DNA from: Schistosoma mansoni
Lineage: Eukaryota; Platyhelminthes; Trematoda; Strigeidida; Schistosomatidae
Length of the DNA stretch: 64,000 nt
Direction of reading: 5' to 3'
Assembly (NCBI RefSeq): GCF_000237925.1
Contig: NC_031502.1
Location: forward strand, 29,897,266 to 29,961,265
The notes beneath the pieces are model-generated. The model did no database searches, had not been told where the DNA came from, and saw only the letters and a list, made by a program, of their open reading frames with translations. Both the position numbers and the translations under genes were made by a program. Shown piece after piece: positions 35,981 through 49,700 of the stretch (within the stretch, counting starts at the first letter, position 1; each line of letters opens with the position of its first letter).

Positions 35981-38016
35981 AGAGTCAACTTTCTTTGTCA
36001 CACGTTATGCAAGCCTCTGAAATAGGTTATCAGTAAACATCCGGTTACGTTAAACGCCTACTCAATTTTAATCTCCCCAAAGCTGCATTGTGAACCGATT
36101 CAGAGTTTTCCACATGCTCGATTAAGCTTACCTAAGCCAAGCTATATTTAACAATGGACCAAATGACATATAACCTTATGAATAAATAACCAATTACAAT
36201 CTAGTGGTCATGTCACAAACTATAAATGTTTGACCCCTGAATACTCTCTATAATTTCACATCTTACACGTCGCAGCCCCAGAATCGTGTTTTATTCGTTT
36301 TCTTCCGGTATACGCTTCGTATTCCGTTTTTATGACCACTAAGTAACCATGTTTCTTGAGATTTATTTTGATCTCCACAACCATTGGTGATGTCGCACAC
36401 ATTGAGCCATAGAAATACCTTGAGCCATGACCGACTAAAACCTAATGCAACGAGAAACTACTTGGATGGGAAAGTGGAAGCACCCAGAAACTGTTAGTGC
36501 GTATCAAATAAAATGGAGTTATAAAGCTGTTATCAGCTTGTGACGTGAATATGATGATGTGACGTATTTGATTTATAGTACATACTAGTAATCCCAGAAG
36601 AAACGCAATTTGACCATGCAGTACTAGATGAGCACGAACGAATGTATTGTATTTGGAATTCGAAATCAAACAATTAAACTATATTTTATCAGACATCTGG
36701 TAAATCTTATCCAAATAAATATTTGTCACTGAAGTATTATATATGTACATATTTCATGAATCACCCATAAAACCTATTTTTCTCTTCGAAGAGATCAGTT
36801 ACAATACATTTATTACATTCATTTATACACATACATAAAAATGTAAACTACCGTGAATTTACTATTTATTAGAAACAAGTTATAACATGTATAAATAACA
36901 CAAATTGATTAAATGTGTACTTTTAAAGTCACGTTGTTTGAAGCGTTGAACAACAAGCTTGTAGTTTGTTTTAGCAAAAGTACATAGAAAAAAAATTAGG
37001 TAATGCATTCTGATATCTGAACTTTTAATAGGATTTTACAAAATTTACACTGCTTAAACAGGCACTGTTATTACGAAAGAAGTGTCATAAACTTTAAAAT
37101 ATATTCGTAGAAAATTATCTCACAAATGTTACTGTTTAATATTACACACAAAAAATACTTGGGACGTTTTGAGACTAGAGCATTTATTCTTCAAACCAAA
37201 GTGATCGTATCATGAAGAAATAAAAATTAGAAAGTCACACTGTCAAAAGATGAGTTTTAGAAAGGAAAATAAGAAAAGTCTACAATAAAGAAAATAGTTT
37301 TAACAAACAACACGAACAAGACAGTTTTACAATACTAGGCACCGCACTGTTTAAGAAATAATACTATACACAGCTACAGTAGAAGCATTAGTGACTTAAA
37401 TTCTGTGCACTTCCCGATAGCGTCTCAGATTAATAAGTACCACTACCTCTTGCTTCTCACTTAAAGAGTTATGACGAACAATTAAAAGCTAACCCAACAA
37501 GAATATCTTTTATTTTATAGTGACAAATCACAAACTACAGTACAAGTTTCTATGTCCTGTTTCAATTAGTTTATTCAGACCTACTAAGGTTTTTTACATG
37601 ACTTTTGTTGAGTAATCAGAACTGATTTATAATATTTGAGATTTCATGGGCTGGTAGTAAATTCATTAAACCGAGGATTAAAGACACTGAATACTCTTGT
37701 TGATTGTAATCCAGTAGTCATAGAGCTGTAATCATAACAATCTTTTAGAAAAACCTTGTTCCATTGGTCGGCTTTTAAATTAGCGACCTTATATAAGTTG
37801 TTATTTGGTCAATGATAGAAGTTACCATCATCAAGTTTTTATTGATAAGTAACATAACACCAAAGTTAGTAGTAGTTGTTGTTGTTGTAGCGTTGATGTA
37901 TTCATGACTCAAATCTTCTACAATATTTTATTGGTCTGTTGATAAATTAGCTACTTTAGAATTACATAATATAAGATTAGCTTTTTATGACTTTCATTGA
38001 TACTTTCTGTTAATAC
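35981..38016. other. AT-rich intergenic region, nothing recognised
   Basis: Low-complexity AT-rich sequence with a short GTT run near 37875-37895. No gene, RNA or element was recognised. Confidence 0.4.
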
Positions 38017-38374
38017 TGTAGTAGGGTCGAGTCGAGGACGGACTATGATCAGCACTACAATTCGATTACGCGCCCAGAAACGACTTGGTTCCTTTGATAA
38101 CTTGCAAATCAGAAGGCTTTAATTAGTCCAGATAAAGTATATTTATTGGCGATCTCGTGGTATCGATAGAATACCGAGACGTGCCAACGGGTACAGGCAA
38201 AATGGGCAGAGCGTAAGAAAGTTCGAACCGAACAGGGCGGATAGCGGAACAAGAAGTGAGTCTGATACAGTTAAACAAGTACAGTAAAACAATCTCTGGT
38301 ACAATTGGTTACAATAATAATAATTGTTTCTGTTATTCCAATCGTGTTCTTATCGAGACCGGCCGATCACTACA
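38017..38374 (-). mobile_element. Solo LTR of the gypsy family seen at 59-64 kb
   Basis: This 358-bp block matches the LTR at 59122-59475 along its whole length, by eye about 85-90 percent identical. Its ends are TGTAGT and ACTACA, an inverted repeat, and it is flanked on both sides by ATAC (38013-38016 and 38375-38378), a 4-bp target duplication. No internal region is present, so this is a solo LTR left by recombination between two LTRs. The orientation is that of the minus-strand element at 59-64 kb. Confidence 0.85.
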
Positions 38375-38378
38375 ATAC

Positions 38379-40149
38379 TATTTACACTTTATTTTGTTAA
38401 TTTCTGCTAATGTGTTGGTTTGAAGTGCATCAACTTAGTCTAATATACATATAAGCTGGTTCTTATGTATTCTGATTTACTAATTACAATATTCATTTAG
38501 CATGAAAGTTGATAGAGAAATATTAAGTGTTTGAATTTTCATTTGTATCATTCTAGGATGTTTGTGATAATTGAAAGAATTTGTTTCTATAAAATCGGAC
38601 AGATGTGGTAAATCGTACGATATCTATTATTTATATGGTTGATGCAAGGTCAAATACTATATTCACAATTCCTACACATACCTCGAATTCCAACTAACAT
38701 AAGTTTTATTAACAAATTGTCAGTTAGTAACTAATCAATACAGAAACTCTTTTGAAAATTCTAAAGAATATTATCCAATTTCTTTTATTTGAATGAATGT
38801 TAAAGAGTGTATTTCAAAACACTAAGCAGTAGACTGTTGAGCCTTTTCTAATTGGATTCACTATGCACTGAAGTCTCTTGAACAAAAATGAATAGATTTC
38901 ATATTTTTAGTCTACATTATGAAATAATTTTAACTAGACAGTCATTAAAAGCAAGGAAGCATTGTACAAATATTTCATCCCAGTATGATACCTCTCAACA
39001 GTGTAAATTCACTGTCCTACTAGGTATCGAATCTAGAACATTCAATTCTTGCAGCGAAGGCCTAACCTATCGACTTCTGAGTTAGCATTCCATGGTTTAC
39101 ATTTCTAATTACATACAATTTGTGAGATTGTATTTTTAAGATCCAAACGAGAATGAAACACGAAAAATTAGTAACTAGCTTATTAAATTCTCGTCAGAAG
39201 TATGTAATAAGCAATAGTGTTAGTCTTCACTTAAAGTAATTAGTATTTTAATAGTCCAGTCAGTGAAATAACAATCTAATATATTATGAGAATGTAAAAG
39301 TTTCTATATTATTCAGTATATGAATTCGAAAAAATCTCTAGCATCGTTGAATTATTACTAATATATGTAATTTATCATCAGTTAACTAATGAACTTTGTA
39401 TCTCCACGAAAATCCACAAAAATAAAGAGTAGAGTTAAAAATTGAACAATGATTATTTTATCATGATAGCATAGTCTTGTCGGAAACAAATGATAATCAC
39501 CGTGCTACTTTGTAAAGTGCTGATACTTTAGTTACTATGATATAAAAGCTATGTAAATTTTTAATTTCAAAATAGCTCAGTTAAAAGACGGTATTGATTT
39601 GAAAAAAAAACATATTTGCTTTAAGAATTTCGGATAACTTGATTACATTTATACTTTTCAAAGCATTTATAAATCAAAGCTAATGAAATTAGATTGATTG
39701 GAGACACTTGATTCATGCCTCGATAAACATATGTTATGGAAAATCATGCTCCTCGGTAGTGAGACGCAATGAAAATAGCCCGAAGGATTGACCTTACAAT
39801 AGTTTTTAAAGCCTTGTATAAAAAATGTCAAGAACACATTTGTAAGATTGGGAAGCTATGGCTATGAGAAAATTCAAACCTCCTTTGTATTTCTTACCTT
39901 TAATCTGACCTGGCAATCTTTAATCTATTTTATTGTCCTGGATAGTGTGATAACCTCTCATTCTTACCATATCATGTCATCACTATCTTATATTTCAAAT
40001 TTAATATTAATATTAATTGAACTCTTATATAATTGACCTTTATTAGTTTTCATAAATAAACGCCTCGATATGTGTGATCAGAATTTTTAATATGTATAGA
40101 GCGGATGTATCGAATTTTTTCAATCACTTACGCCTCATTACACCATAGA
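38379..40149. other. AT-rich intergenic region, nothing recognised
   Basis: No gene seen. A tRNA-like B-box string occurs on the minus strand near 39020-39030 but no A box or cloverleaf supports a tRNA or SINE call. Confidence 0.4.
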
Positions 40150-40682
40150 AACTTAAAACGTTTATGAATTGTTTGCAGAGGATCAATTACTCGAGTTATT
40201 CCGTCCCGAAGAAAAGCCTTTATATAAGTCTGGAATTTAAAGGTGATCGAACATCAAACATAATTAAAAATCGTTTAACAACAACGATTAAAAGGACATT
40301 TAATGCTGCTAAACCGCGAATATTCTTCACTAGTAAGAACTTATTTTCTGTATCCATAAAAGATAAGCTTCCGCGTTTGGTCGCCTCTATATGCATCTAC
40401 CAGTTCATCTTCTCCTGTGGAGCAAGGTACATCGGCCGTAGCCAGCGCTCGCTTTCAACTCGGTTGCAAGAACATATCCCAGTTTGGTTCTACAAGAGTG
40501 AAAAGAAAGCAGTTAGCAGTTCTATACTTGAACACCTAATCGACTGTAATCATTCTGCGGATCCCCAGTCTGATTTTAAGGTTGTTTATATGATTCATTC
40601 GAATCTACCTAGATTTCTTCGTATCCAACTCCTAAAAATAGCCGAAGCTCTTACCATCCATGAGCTTAAACCAGAACTATGA
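40150..40682 (+). mobile_element. Penelope-like element, C-terminal GIY-YIG endonuclease
   Basis: A 172-codon frame (40164-40682). Residues 76-105 read ICIYQFIFSCGARYIGRSQR and then SLSTRLQEHI, the GIY-YIG nuclease pattern with a Cys near the first strand, as in the C-terminal domain of Penelope-like retroelements. The frame ends IAEALTIHELKPEL, like the usual end of such proteins. The reverse transcriptase half was not found upstream, so the copy is 5'-truncated. Penelope-like elements are known in schistosomes. Confidence 0.75.
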
Positions 40683-40926
40683 GTACAAAAGAAGTACGTC
40701 TTATCATTATCATTACCATGGCCTTAATATTATTATTATCATTCTATTATTATTACTGCATTTACTTATGTTCTCATTATTTTATTCATGAATACTCATC
40801 ATATCACCTCATTTATTTTTACGCCTCTATGACCTTTAATTATCGTAACCAAAACATTTTATTCATCTCATTATAATCTTGGTTATTAGTGTTCACATTT
40901 CCTCACGGAATTAGTACTTTAACAAA

Positions 40927-40932
<6 letters not shown>

Positions 40933-40974
<42 letters not shown>
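40933..40974. repeat. (TA)n microsatellite
   Basis: About 42 bases of perfect TA dinucleotide repeat lying 250 bases after the Penelope-like frame. Confidence 0.95.
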
Positions 40975-40975
<1 letters not shown>

Positions 40976-41089
40976 GATTGTACAGCTTGATAATAAATTC
41001 GTTGGAAAGAGATCCCTTCGCTGGACTTCGTGTTTTAATTTTAATGCTTAAATGGGAATTATATGCCAATACTCGAGTTTTGTCAAAGG

Positions 41090-41340
41090 TTTGTAATGTC
41101 TAGTACTATTTCAAGCTAACATGGGTTATTCTAGCTTCCGGATAGATCAATTTATTTATTCTTCTTGAATTACATTTTGACCTTGTCGATTATTTGCTTA
41201 TTAAACTTGACTGTTTATGTATGAGTGTAATGCTTACCCTATTCATCATACGTCTTTAGCTTATTTTTCTCTGGCTATGAACAATGAGTTACACTTGATC
41301 AAAGAGAATCGTCGGACTTGCCTCCTCTGCACCGTATGAA
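41090..41340 (+). repeat. Dispersed repeat family B, copy 1
   Basis: Resembles 54690-55110. Shared blocks in order: TTGACCTTGTCGATTATTTG versus TTGGCCTTGTTAATATTTAC, then CTTATTAA, CCTATTCATCA, and GCTTATTTTTCTCTGGCTAT versus ACTTATTTTTATCTGACTAT. Lies downstream of the Penelope-like frame; whether it belongs to that element is unknown. Confidence 0.5.
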
Positions 41341-42639
41341 ATAAATTCGTCCAACTTAACACGTATTTAGCTTTTTATAGCCGTCTTGTAAACAAGGTTA
41401 GGCCGGGTATAATATACTGAATTAAAATGTAAGGTTTATATTCATTTTGTTTGATTGAATTGGAGTCAGATCAGAAGGCCACAAAGGGTTTCTCACACTG
41501 TGGAAGGATAATGCTTTGTGGACTATCAGAGAACTAAACTGGGTTATTTGTGGTCTTGTTGGCCAAAGAGTGTGAACACTAGGTCAAAGGGATTACTTGA
41601 GACCGGTCACACAAGGCCATCTTGTTAGTAATTCTGAATGAGTTAGATCTGTACTTTTCTTATGCCTTATCGCTAGAGATGAGAATCCATGAGGCAAGGT
41701 GCGCTATTTTCCCAATAAACTCTTCCTTTTTGTTGTGTTAAAGCAGGATTCCATGTGACAACTTACTCCCATTACATCCCAAAACAGTTAGAACTTTCAC
41801 CCTCGGATTTCTTTGTTTAAGGCCTTATCGCTATCCACAGCCTAGAATAGTAGAACACTAAGGTACTAAAATCCCAGCCACTGTATCTTGACTGGACAGT
41901 CACAATTAACGAGCCACAAATCTGTAGTAGCCTTAGTCAGGATAACTCACTGATACGTTCGTGCACTGTGCTAGTGATTTCACTCTAATCTAACTTTCCC
42001 TTCCCCAACAATTAGAATGAGAACACTACTTTTTGTAGATGAAGCTATTTGATGTTGACCCCGTGTAATCAGTAAAAATAAAGTCTGTAGATTATATTCC
42101 AATAAAAAATTATTAGAACACTTAAACTGAGTGATTGTCACTAACACAAAATATTGTAAGAAACGTATTTAAATCCCGTGACTAGGTGTTTACACTGTAT
42201 GATTTACTGTTACAAAATTTTTACTGCATAAGTCTAAATTTCAAATAGCATATAGTCAGCACTCATATTTCTTAATACCGACATTTTATACTTAGATAAC
42301 TGTTAGGTCTCCTCTTTCGGCCTAATATTCTCGGAAACTCCACTTGACTGGTCCCCAAATCAAAACCTGGACTGAGCATAAATTTGTCCTAAAGCAAAAC
42401 AGCAAGTTCAGTTAAGTAACCAGACATCAGTGTGCAAATAAATTTAACACAAGAATATTCGAGTCTCTTCAACCCATCCACTGGCACTGATAGGTTAAAA
42501 ACGGAAAAATCAGTGCCTGTGACTTGATAGGAATATCGAAGTAATCCGCACAGAATGCACATTTACCAAAAACAGACTGATCAATTACAGTCCTGAACAT
42601 GAAGACTCAAATGAACAATACAAATAAATTATAACCCAG
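41341..42639. other. Intergenic, nothing recognised
   Basis: Moderately AT-rich with a more complex stretch at 41460-41900. No coding segment or known repeat was identified. Confidence 0.35.
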
Positions 42640-43170
42640 TCAGATGTAATCAACACAGAGCCTCACCACAAATGTGTCAATCTAAGTCTCCATACTATAT
42701 CAGTACAGGATGAGTAGCAACTCTCGAAGAATAAAAAGTACGAAGTGGTATTAAATCTCCCCACTGAGGAGGAAGATAAAAGGTGAATACATTCGTGCCA
42801 CTGTGATTGACTCTGAACCGTGTCATATAAGGTCTCTAAAAACTGATTGTGTGGGTCCCAATTAGGTAATCTGCATCTACCAATATGGTTCAAACTAATA
42901 GTTCATGACTTCATGGGCTGATGTCATGTATTAGTTTGGCTGTCCCTCATTACACTAGCCAACGCAGCGCACCAGGAAAGGTGGTGGTCAGGCACACGTA
43001 CAGGACGTCCCACCTCAGTCGATGAAGATTAACAACTATACCGCCCCATTTGTCATACCTGTCTAGTAACTTACGCGTAAACTCGGCATCGCTCGTTTCT
43101 TGGTTCCATGATACAGGAATAATGCTTCGGAGATACCTATAATCAATGACCAGCAGTCTATTCATTTTTT
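42640..43170 (-). mobile_element. RTE LINE 3' fragment
   Basis: The minus strand encodes VIDYRYLRSIIPVSWN, VNLHRLRWDVLYV and HIGRCRLPNWDPHNQFLETL, matching [30 protein letters not shown] and [14 protein letters not shown] of the RTE copy at 45250-46193. The frame is broken. The 3' UTR block is visible near 42650-42720. It lies just downstream of the AK2 gene in the same orientation. Confidence 0.75.
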
Positions 43171-43675
43171 CAATTTCCGGTTATATAGCAATACAGAATG
43201 GACTGCTTCTTACACCACGCGATGCAAGTTAACAAACGCTAAAAGGGATTTCTGAATTTGTAACTAAATTTCACCACACATCAACTCACCAAGGTTGATG
43301 TTATTTTCAAGATCAGTAACTACACACATAATATTAATAAATAATTAATTTACGTCATATGGAGAACTTTACTTCGAAATACTAGGAACTACCATACACT
43401 TCAGGAAGTGAGTAAAATAATTAAAAACGTAACATTCTGAAAAAGCAGAACGTTTAATTTTTTGTGAACTAATAATGTGAGGGTGGAAGCGAAGAAAAAC
43501 CCAAAGATTTGATTGAAAAAACGGTATATGATAATTGGAGGTTTTTACTATGCAATACATAAAATTAATCTCGGGAAAACAAGACTACACATAATTTGGT
43601 TATTGTTTTTAGGGAAACTATCCATTAATAAAGGACCCAGGAAAGCATAGTGGTAGATATTGTTCGAAGTACTCT
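43171..43675. other. Spacer downstream of AK2, nothing recognised
   Basis: AT-rich spacer between an RTE fragment and the end of AK2. An ATTAAA on the minus strand at 43676-43681, 41 bases after the AK2 stop, is a possible polyadenylation signal. Confidence 0.4.
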
Positions 43676-43721
43676 TTTAATTTAAACACTAAAACAAGAT
43701 CACTAAAAACATTTCATACAT

Positions 43722-46700
43722 CTATTTTTCCTCTGCTAATTTCGTACGAACAAGTTCTTGAATATCACTGAACACCTGATTAACATCTTTGTTTGCGTTT
43801 ATTCGAAGTAGTTTATTTTGAGACTCATAGAAATGTAAAATAGGTGCTACATTTTTATCATACTCATACAAGCGCTTTTTTAAAGCTTCAGGTTTGTCAT
43901 CAGAGCGGTGGACGAGGCGATCACCAGTAATCTAGAAAAGATACCAAGCAGCAAAAATTATTTGGATTGTTAAGAAAAGAGAAACAACTAAGGTGCATAA
44001 TCAGGTAATTAATTGAGTATACATTTTTGTTAAGTATGCCAGCTTAAACAATCTTTCAACTTTGAGCGTTTACTGCTCCAGTAAAACAATAAAAATATCC
44101 TGATTAATATGATCAAAATAGGTCTCCAAAAAAACTTACAAAATCAAAATCATAGGTTAAAACAAAATGAATTATTTCTATGGAGCACTGACTTCTTGGT
44201 CTTATCTCAGTGTGGCAACAAGTTTCCCGTGTTCAGTTCAATAACAAAACTCAATGATGAATAAATCGACATTAAAAAAACTAATACACTTTTACTAACA
44301 ATTTAATGTCAGTGTAAGTTTTTTAGATCAATGACAAAAAACAATGCAGCATACCTTTGTGCAATCAAATCTGGATTCATTAGGATCTTTTACCTTAATA
44401 CATAAGATGAAGCGTAAAAAATTGCCTTGGGAGTAAAGAAAAACGTGCACCTTCCTGTAGTGACTCTTGTATGGTGTAACTCAGTTCCACGAACTAATGA
44501 GGGGACTTTTGTGGAGATCGGGCTAATCTCTATTCTACTCAAACCACTGATTAGGAAACACTTAAAGAAACTGAACGTAACTACTAAGGCTGAAGATGGT
44601 AGCCAAGCTGATGAGGAGAAGCCATCCACATCCAACGCCATATATAAACCTTGTCGATCTACAAAGCGACAAAAAAATATGGAGCGCCCAAAAAATTCAA
44701 ACTTGGCTTATGGGATGTGTCCAGGACTGCAAGATACGTTAAGTAGTGACCTAACTAGCTGAAAAGAAATACCATATATCGTTACTGAAAAGAACGAGAA
44801 CAATATCTAAGACATTAGAAACAAGCAGTGAAGAGATATTTTACAACAGCAATCTTGTGATAAGAGATAACAAAACACCGAATTTGGAGTTTTAGTCAGT
44901 AAACAAGAAAGTATAAACATAAAGAATTACATGGATATTGAAGGTACAACTGCTACAGATGAAGTTAATGATACGGACGATATGAATATATTTCGCCTAG
45001 TGGACTGCTACGCCTCAACAAAACGTCTAAAGATGAGAGTGAGAAAGAACGTATAGCAACACTCCTACGATTAATTTCGATTATAGTTAATTTTGCCAAG
45101 CCCTTTTACCAACTTATTTAATAGATAATGTTATTCGGACAGTAAAAATTAGTCTATTTCTATGTAGTATTATGATCACTATCATATCTGTATAATTATG
45201 TACGCGCGATTCTCTCCCTCGAAGTGCAAAATGTTACTTCAGGATTAGGTTGCATCGGCACCTGAACTAATAATAGGGAGTGAATTAGTTGAGCGTGTTG
45301 ACTGTTTCACTTATCTTGAGAGTCTCATCAACCCTTGTGGTCTGGTATGTGACGAAATCTCAGCACGGATACAGAAGACTCGTCTAGCTTTCACCAACTT
45401 GCGTCATTTATGGCATAGGCGAGATATCCATCTACCAACCAAACGACGGGTTTACTGTGCAGCAGTTCGTTCCGTCCTACTTTATGGCAGTGAAACATGG
45501 CCGATAAGAGTAGAGGATATTCGTAGGCTACTAGTTTTCGATCATAGGTGTCTTCGAAGCATTGCTCGTATATCCTGGGATCACCGAGTAAGTAATGCAG
45601 TTGTTAGGAAACGGGTACTAGGTAAGGATGGCAAATCGATTGATGAAGTAGTAAAACTCCATCAGTTGAGATGGCTGGGACATGTGTTACGTATGCCCAA
45701 CCACCGACTGCCCCGACGTGCAATATTTTGTGGTGTAGGAGCAGGTTGGAAGAAAGCTAGGGGCGGCCAGACCAAAACATGGCATAAATCCATGAAGTCG
45801 CTGACAAATGGACTGAGCCATGTTGGTAGGTGTAGACTACCTGGTTGGGATTCGCGAGATGATAGCGACCGATGGTTAGAGACCTTGAATGACATGGCTC
45901 AAAATCGTTTGCAATGGAGAAGGTGCATCCACTCCTTGTGTTCTACCAAATTCTAACCTTTTTAAATTCTTCATGTCCCTATCCTTTTTCTCTTTCCAAA
46001 TTTATTTCACTGGATTATACTCCTTCAATAACATCTTCAAACCCTTATCTTTCACAAAATACTTATACTCTTACTACTTTTACCAATATAGTATTTGAAT
46101 CGACAACTTCATCTCTGTGCTAATGTGGTATGGCGGCTCGAACTGATGTACGTACGTACGAAGTTCTACGCTGTGACTGACTGACTGACTGACCGACGAT
46201 GTACGCTTGATCACATGTGATAGCCTACACACATATCTCTCTAGCTTAAATGTTAATCACTTAAATATTGCTCGGTGAATTATCCACTTTTCCATGTATA
46301 TATGTACACGAATCCTATTTAATAGCCTTTGCCTTGCCTCGCTGCATATTGACTCGATCTGACTATAAATTTGCCTCTGTATTCGCTCGCTCGCATATAT
46401 TAGCTTATCTGCTCCAAATTCGCTCGATGTGCTTGTAACGTTGTTATCTGCTCTATCCGCTAACAAACTGTAGTCGCCGCTTTTTATCACCTGATTTCAA
46501 AAACCGTTCGGACTTATATAACAACGGTTATCAAGGTGATTGATTGACGAAGCTAAGCCACTACAAATGCTTCTATGATAGTCTAAGCAAAATCTTAAAA
46601 CAATAAGGTTTCCTAGGTGAATTCAACTCTCAGTTGAGCTCAGATTTGCATAAAAGATTCCTAAAAAACCAGGGAAGTCAACAGACTCGGAAGCGGAAAC

Positions 46701-49700
46701 CTTACCGAATGAAATGAGGTTAGTAGGTTGCTACGAAACAAAAATGAGAATTTCCAAAACTTATGTAACGAAAAATGACGTACGAAAGAATACCCGAATA
46801 AATCCATGGACCCGAAATGGTCGAATGATTACCTAATACCAGCAGAAAAAATAACGGACTTCTTAATATACGATGACCATACAAGTAAATCCGCCGATGC
46901 AAATTTTAACCACTATCTAGTAACACTGGTGTATGCTACTTCTGTCCACAGACATAAGTAGTATTAACACCAGAAGTGGGAAAACTGACAGCAGAAGGCT
47001 AAGAAGATCAGGTTGAACAGAATAGAAGGGAGAATAAAAAGGAATTGTGAACTTGTGTAATCATACAGAATTTGAAGGACATATGATGGAAATTTCCTAA
47101 TGAGTTATTCAGTGTATGGTTCTTATGTTTAGCCAAGATACCCTGTAATTTTGTATTAGAATACGTTGGTTGTCCCCACCCATGTTCTCGTTCGCCACAA
47201 CACTAACAGTTAAGATGCTGAATTCTAATAATTCGAAGCATGAAACATACCACACAAAACGAAACACAGTAAACAAAACTAGACGCATGAACTCAAGTAA
47301 TTGAGACAGCTCTGACCTAGCTCAGACAGAAACCACTATCCTTAATGTTGTAAAAAGCGTCTTCAGACAAACCCTTGGTAAAGCACTTAACAAAAAAGTG
47401 ACAAGAGAAAGTAAATAGACTTTTTGAACAGGTAAAAAACCAAAAGAGAGCTAAAGAAAGAACTAAATAATCTAAACTTATCAAAATAGATTTAAAAATT
47501 CCAATATTGTGAATTAGAACAACACATATAGGAAAACAATACTGTTTTCGACTAGATCCTCACCAGGCTTTAATATACAGTAATATTTATATGATTATAT
47601 GAAATTATCAAACTTCTTACTTATTATGTTTGTCCATGAAATCTATTTCAACTCCGCCTGTAGCTCCTCTAGAGTTACTGCCGGTCCCAAGCCCGGGTAA
47701 AGGAGGAGGGTTGGGTATGGGGTTAGCGACCCCATCCCGTAGAAAACCAACTCGCTAAAAAACGCTAACCAGAAAAAATCATTCAAACCATTCAAACTCT
47801 GCCCTGGGAGTAGAAGGAATAATTATGACGTCTCATGATGAAAGCCGAGTTCCTTCGGAAGTCATGAGACCGATGCACCTTCTTATAACCAGAGCGACAA
47901 TTTTTATAGGTACATGGAATGTCCGAACAATGTGGGAGACCGGAAGAGTCTTCCAAATTGCTGCAGAAATGAGAAAATACAACCTGGAGGTGCTTGGGAT
48001 CAGCGAAACACATTGGACGCAGGTTGGACAACAACGACTGTCTTCAGGAGAACTTCTGTTATACTCCGGTCATGAAGAAGAAAATGCCCCACATACACAA
48101 GGAGTTGCACTGATGCTATCCAAACAAGCACAAAATTCACTTATAGGATGGGAATCTCATGGACCAAGGATCATCAAAGCCTCCTTCAAAACAAAGAAAT
48201 AGGGCATTATAATGAACGTCATCCAATGTTATGCGCCGACCAACGACTACGATGAAGAAGCTAAAGACCAATTCTACGACAGGTTGCAGTCGATCTTCGA
48301 GAAGTGCCCAACCAAGGACCTGACCATTCTGATGGGAGATTTCAATGCCAAGGTTGGAAAGGACAACACTGGATACGAAGACGTCATGGGACAACATGGA
48401 ATAGGAGAAAGGAACGAAAATGGTGAGAGATTTGCAAACCTATGTGCCTTCAATAAACTGGTCATAGGTGGCACCATATTCCCACACAAAAACATACACA
48501 AAGCCACTTGGATTTCACCGGATCACACTACACAGGATCAAATCGACCAGATCTGCATCAACAAAAAGTTCAGGAGGACGATGGAGGATGTGAGAACCAG
48601 AAGAGGAGCTGATATAGCATCCGATCATCATTTGCTGGTCGCCAAGATGAAACTAAAACTTAAGAAACACTTGACAACAGCGCGTACAACATCACAAAAG
48701 TTTAATACGGCCTTTCTTCGAGATGCTGACAAACTCAACAAATTCAACATAGCCATCAGCAACAGGTTCGAGGCCTTTCATGATCTACTCAATGGAGAGG
48801 GGACTACCATGGAGAGCAGCTGGAAAGGTATCAAGGAGGCAATCGTTTCAACATGTCAAGAGGTTCTGGGCCAAAAGAAGCACCATCACAAGGAATGGAT
48901 CACTGTTGGTACACTGGATAAAATTGAAGAAAGGAGGAACAAGAAGGCAGCAATCAATATCAGCCGAACCAGAGCGGAAAAAACCAAGGCACAAGCCGAA
49001 TACACAGAGGCAAACAAGCAAGTGAAGAGGAGCATCAGAACCGACAAACGTAAACATGTGGAAGATTTAGCGATGACAGCGGAAAAGGCTGCAAGAGAAG
49101 GAAACATGAGACAACTGTATGATACAACAAAGAAACTTGCTGGAAATTACCGTAAGCCAGAAAGACCAGTGAAAAGCAAGGAAGGCAAAGTAATCACCGA
49201 CATTGAAGAACAACGAAACAGGTGGGTAGAACACTTCAAAGAACTCTTGAATCGACCAGCTCCACTGAACCCACCCAACATCGAAGCAGCACCCACGGAC
49301 CTCCCAATCGATGTTGGCCCACCAACAATTGAAGAGATCAGCATAGCCATTAGACAAATCAAGAGCGGCAAAGCAGCGGGACCAGACAACATCCCGGCAG
49401 AGGCACTGAAAGCAAATGTAGCAGCAACTGCCAAGATACTCCACATCCTCTTCAGTAAGATTTGGGATGAAGGACAAGTACCAATAGACTGGAAAAAAGG
49501 ACTTCTGATCAAGATACCAAAGAAAGGCGATCTCAGCAAGTGTGATAACTACAGGGGCATCACTCTTCTCTCAATACCAGGAAAAGTCTTCAACAGAGTA
49601 TTGTTAAACAGGATGAAGGATTCCGTGGACGCCCAACTTCGAGATCAACAAGCTGGATTTCGTAAGGATAGATCGTGCACAGATCAAATCGCAACTCTAC

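Noticed and set aside
500-39085. tRNA genes or tRNA-derived SINEs suggested by B-box-like strings (near 530, 1090, 3100, 10670, 21290, 39030)
   Set aside because: None has an A box at the right spacing or folds into a cloverleaf, and the sequences do not align with one another.
40685-40780. ATT-rich trinucleotide stretch as a CRISPR-like or satellite array
   Set aside because: It is an irregular low-complexity run without unit or spacer structure.
44427-44762. A 111-codon Lys-rich frame in AK2 intron 4 as a nested gene
   Set aside because: No family recognised, no splice or poly(A) support, and the intron is full of decayed repeats.
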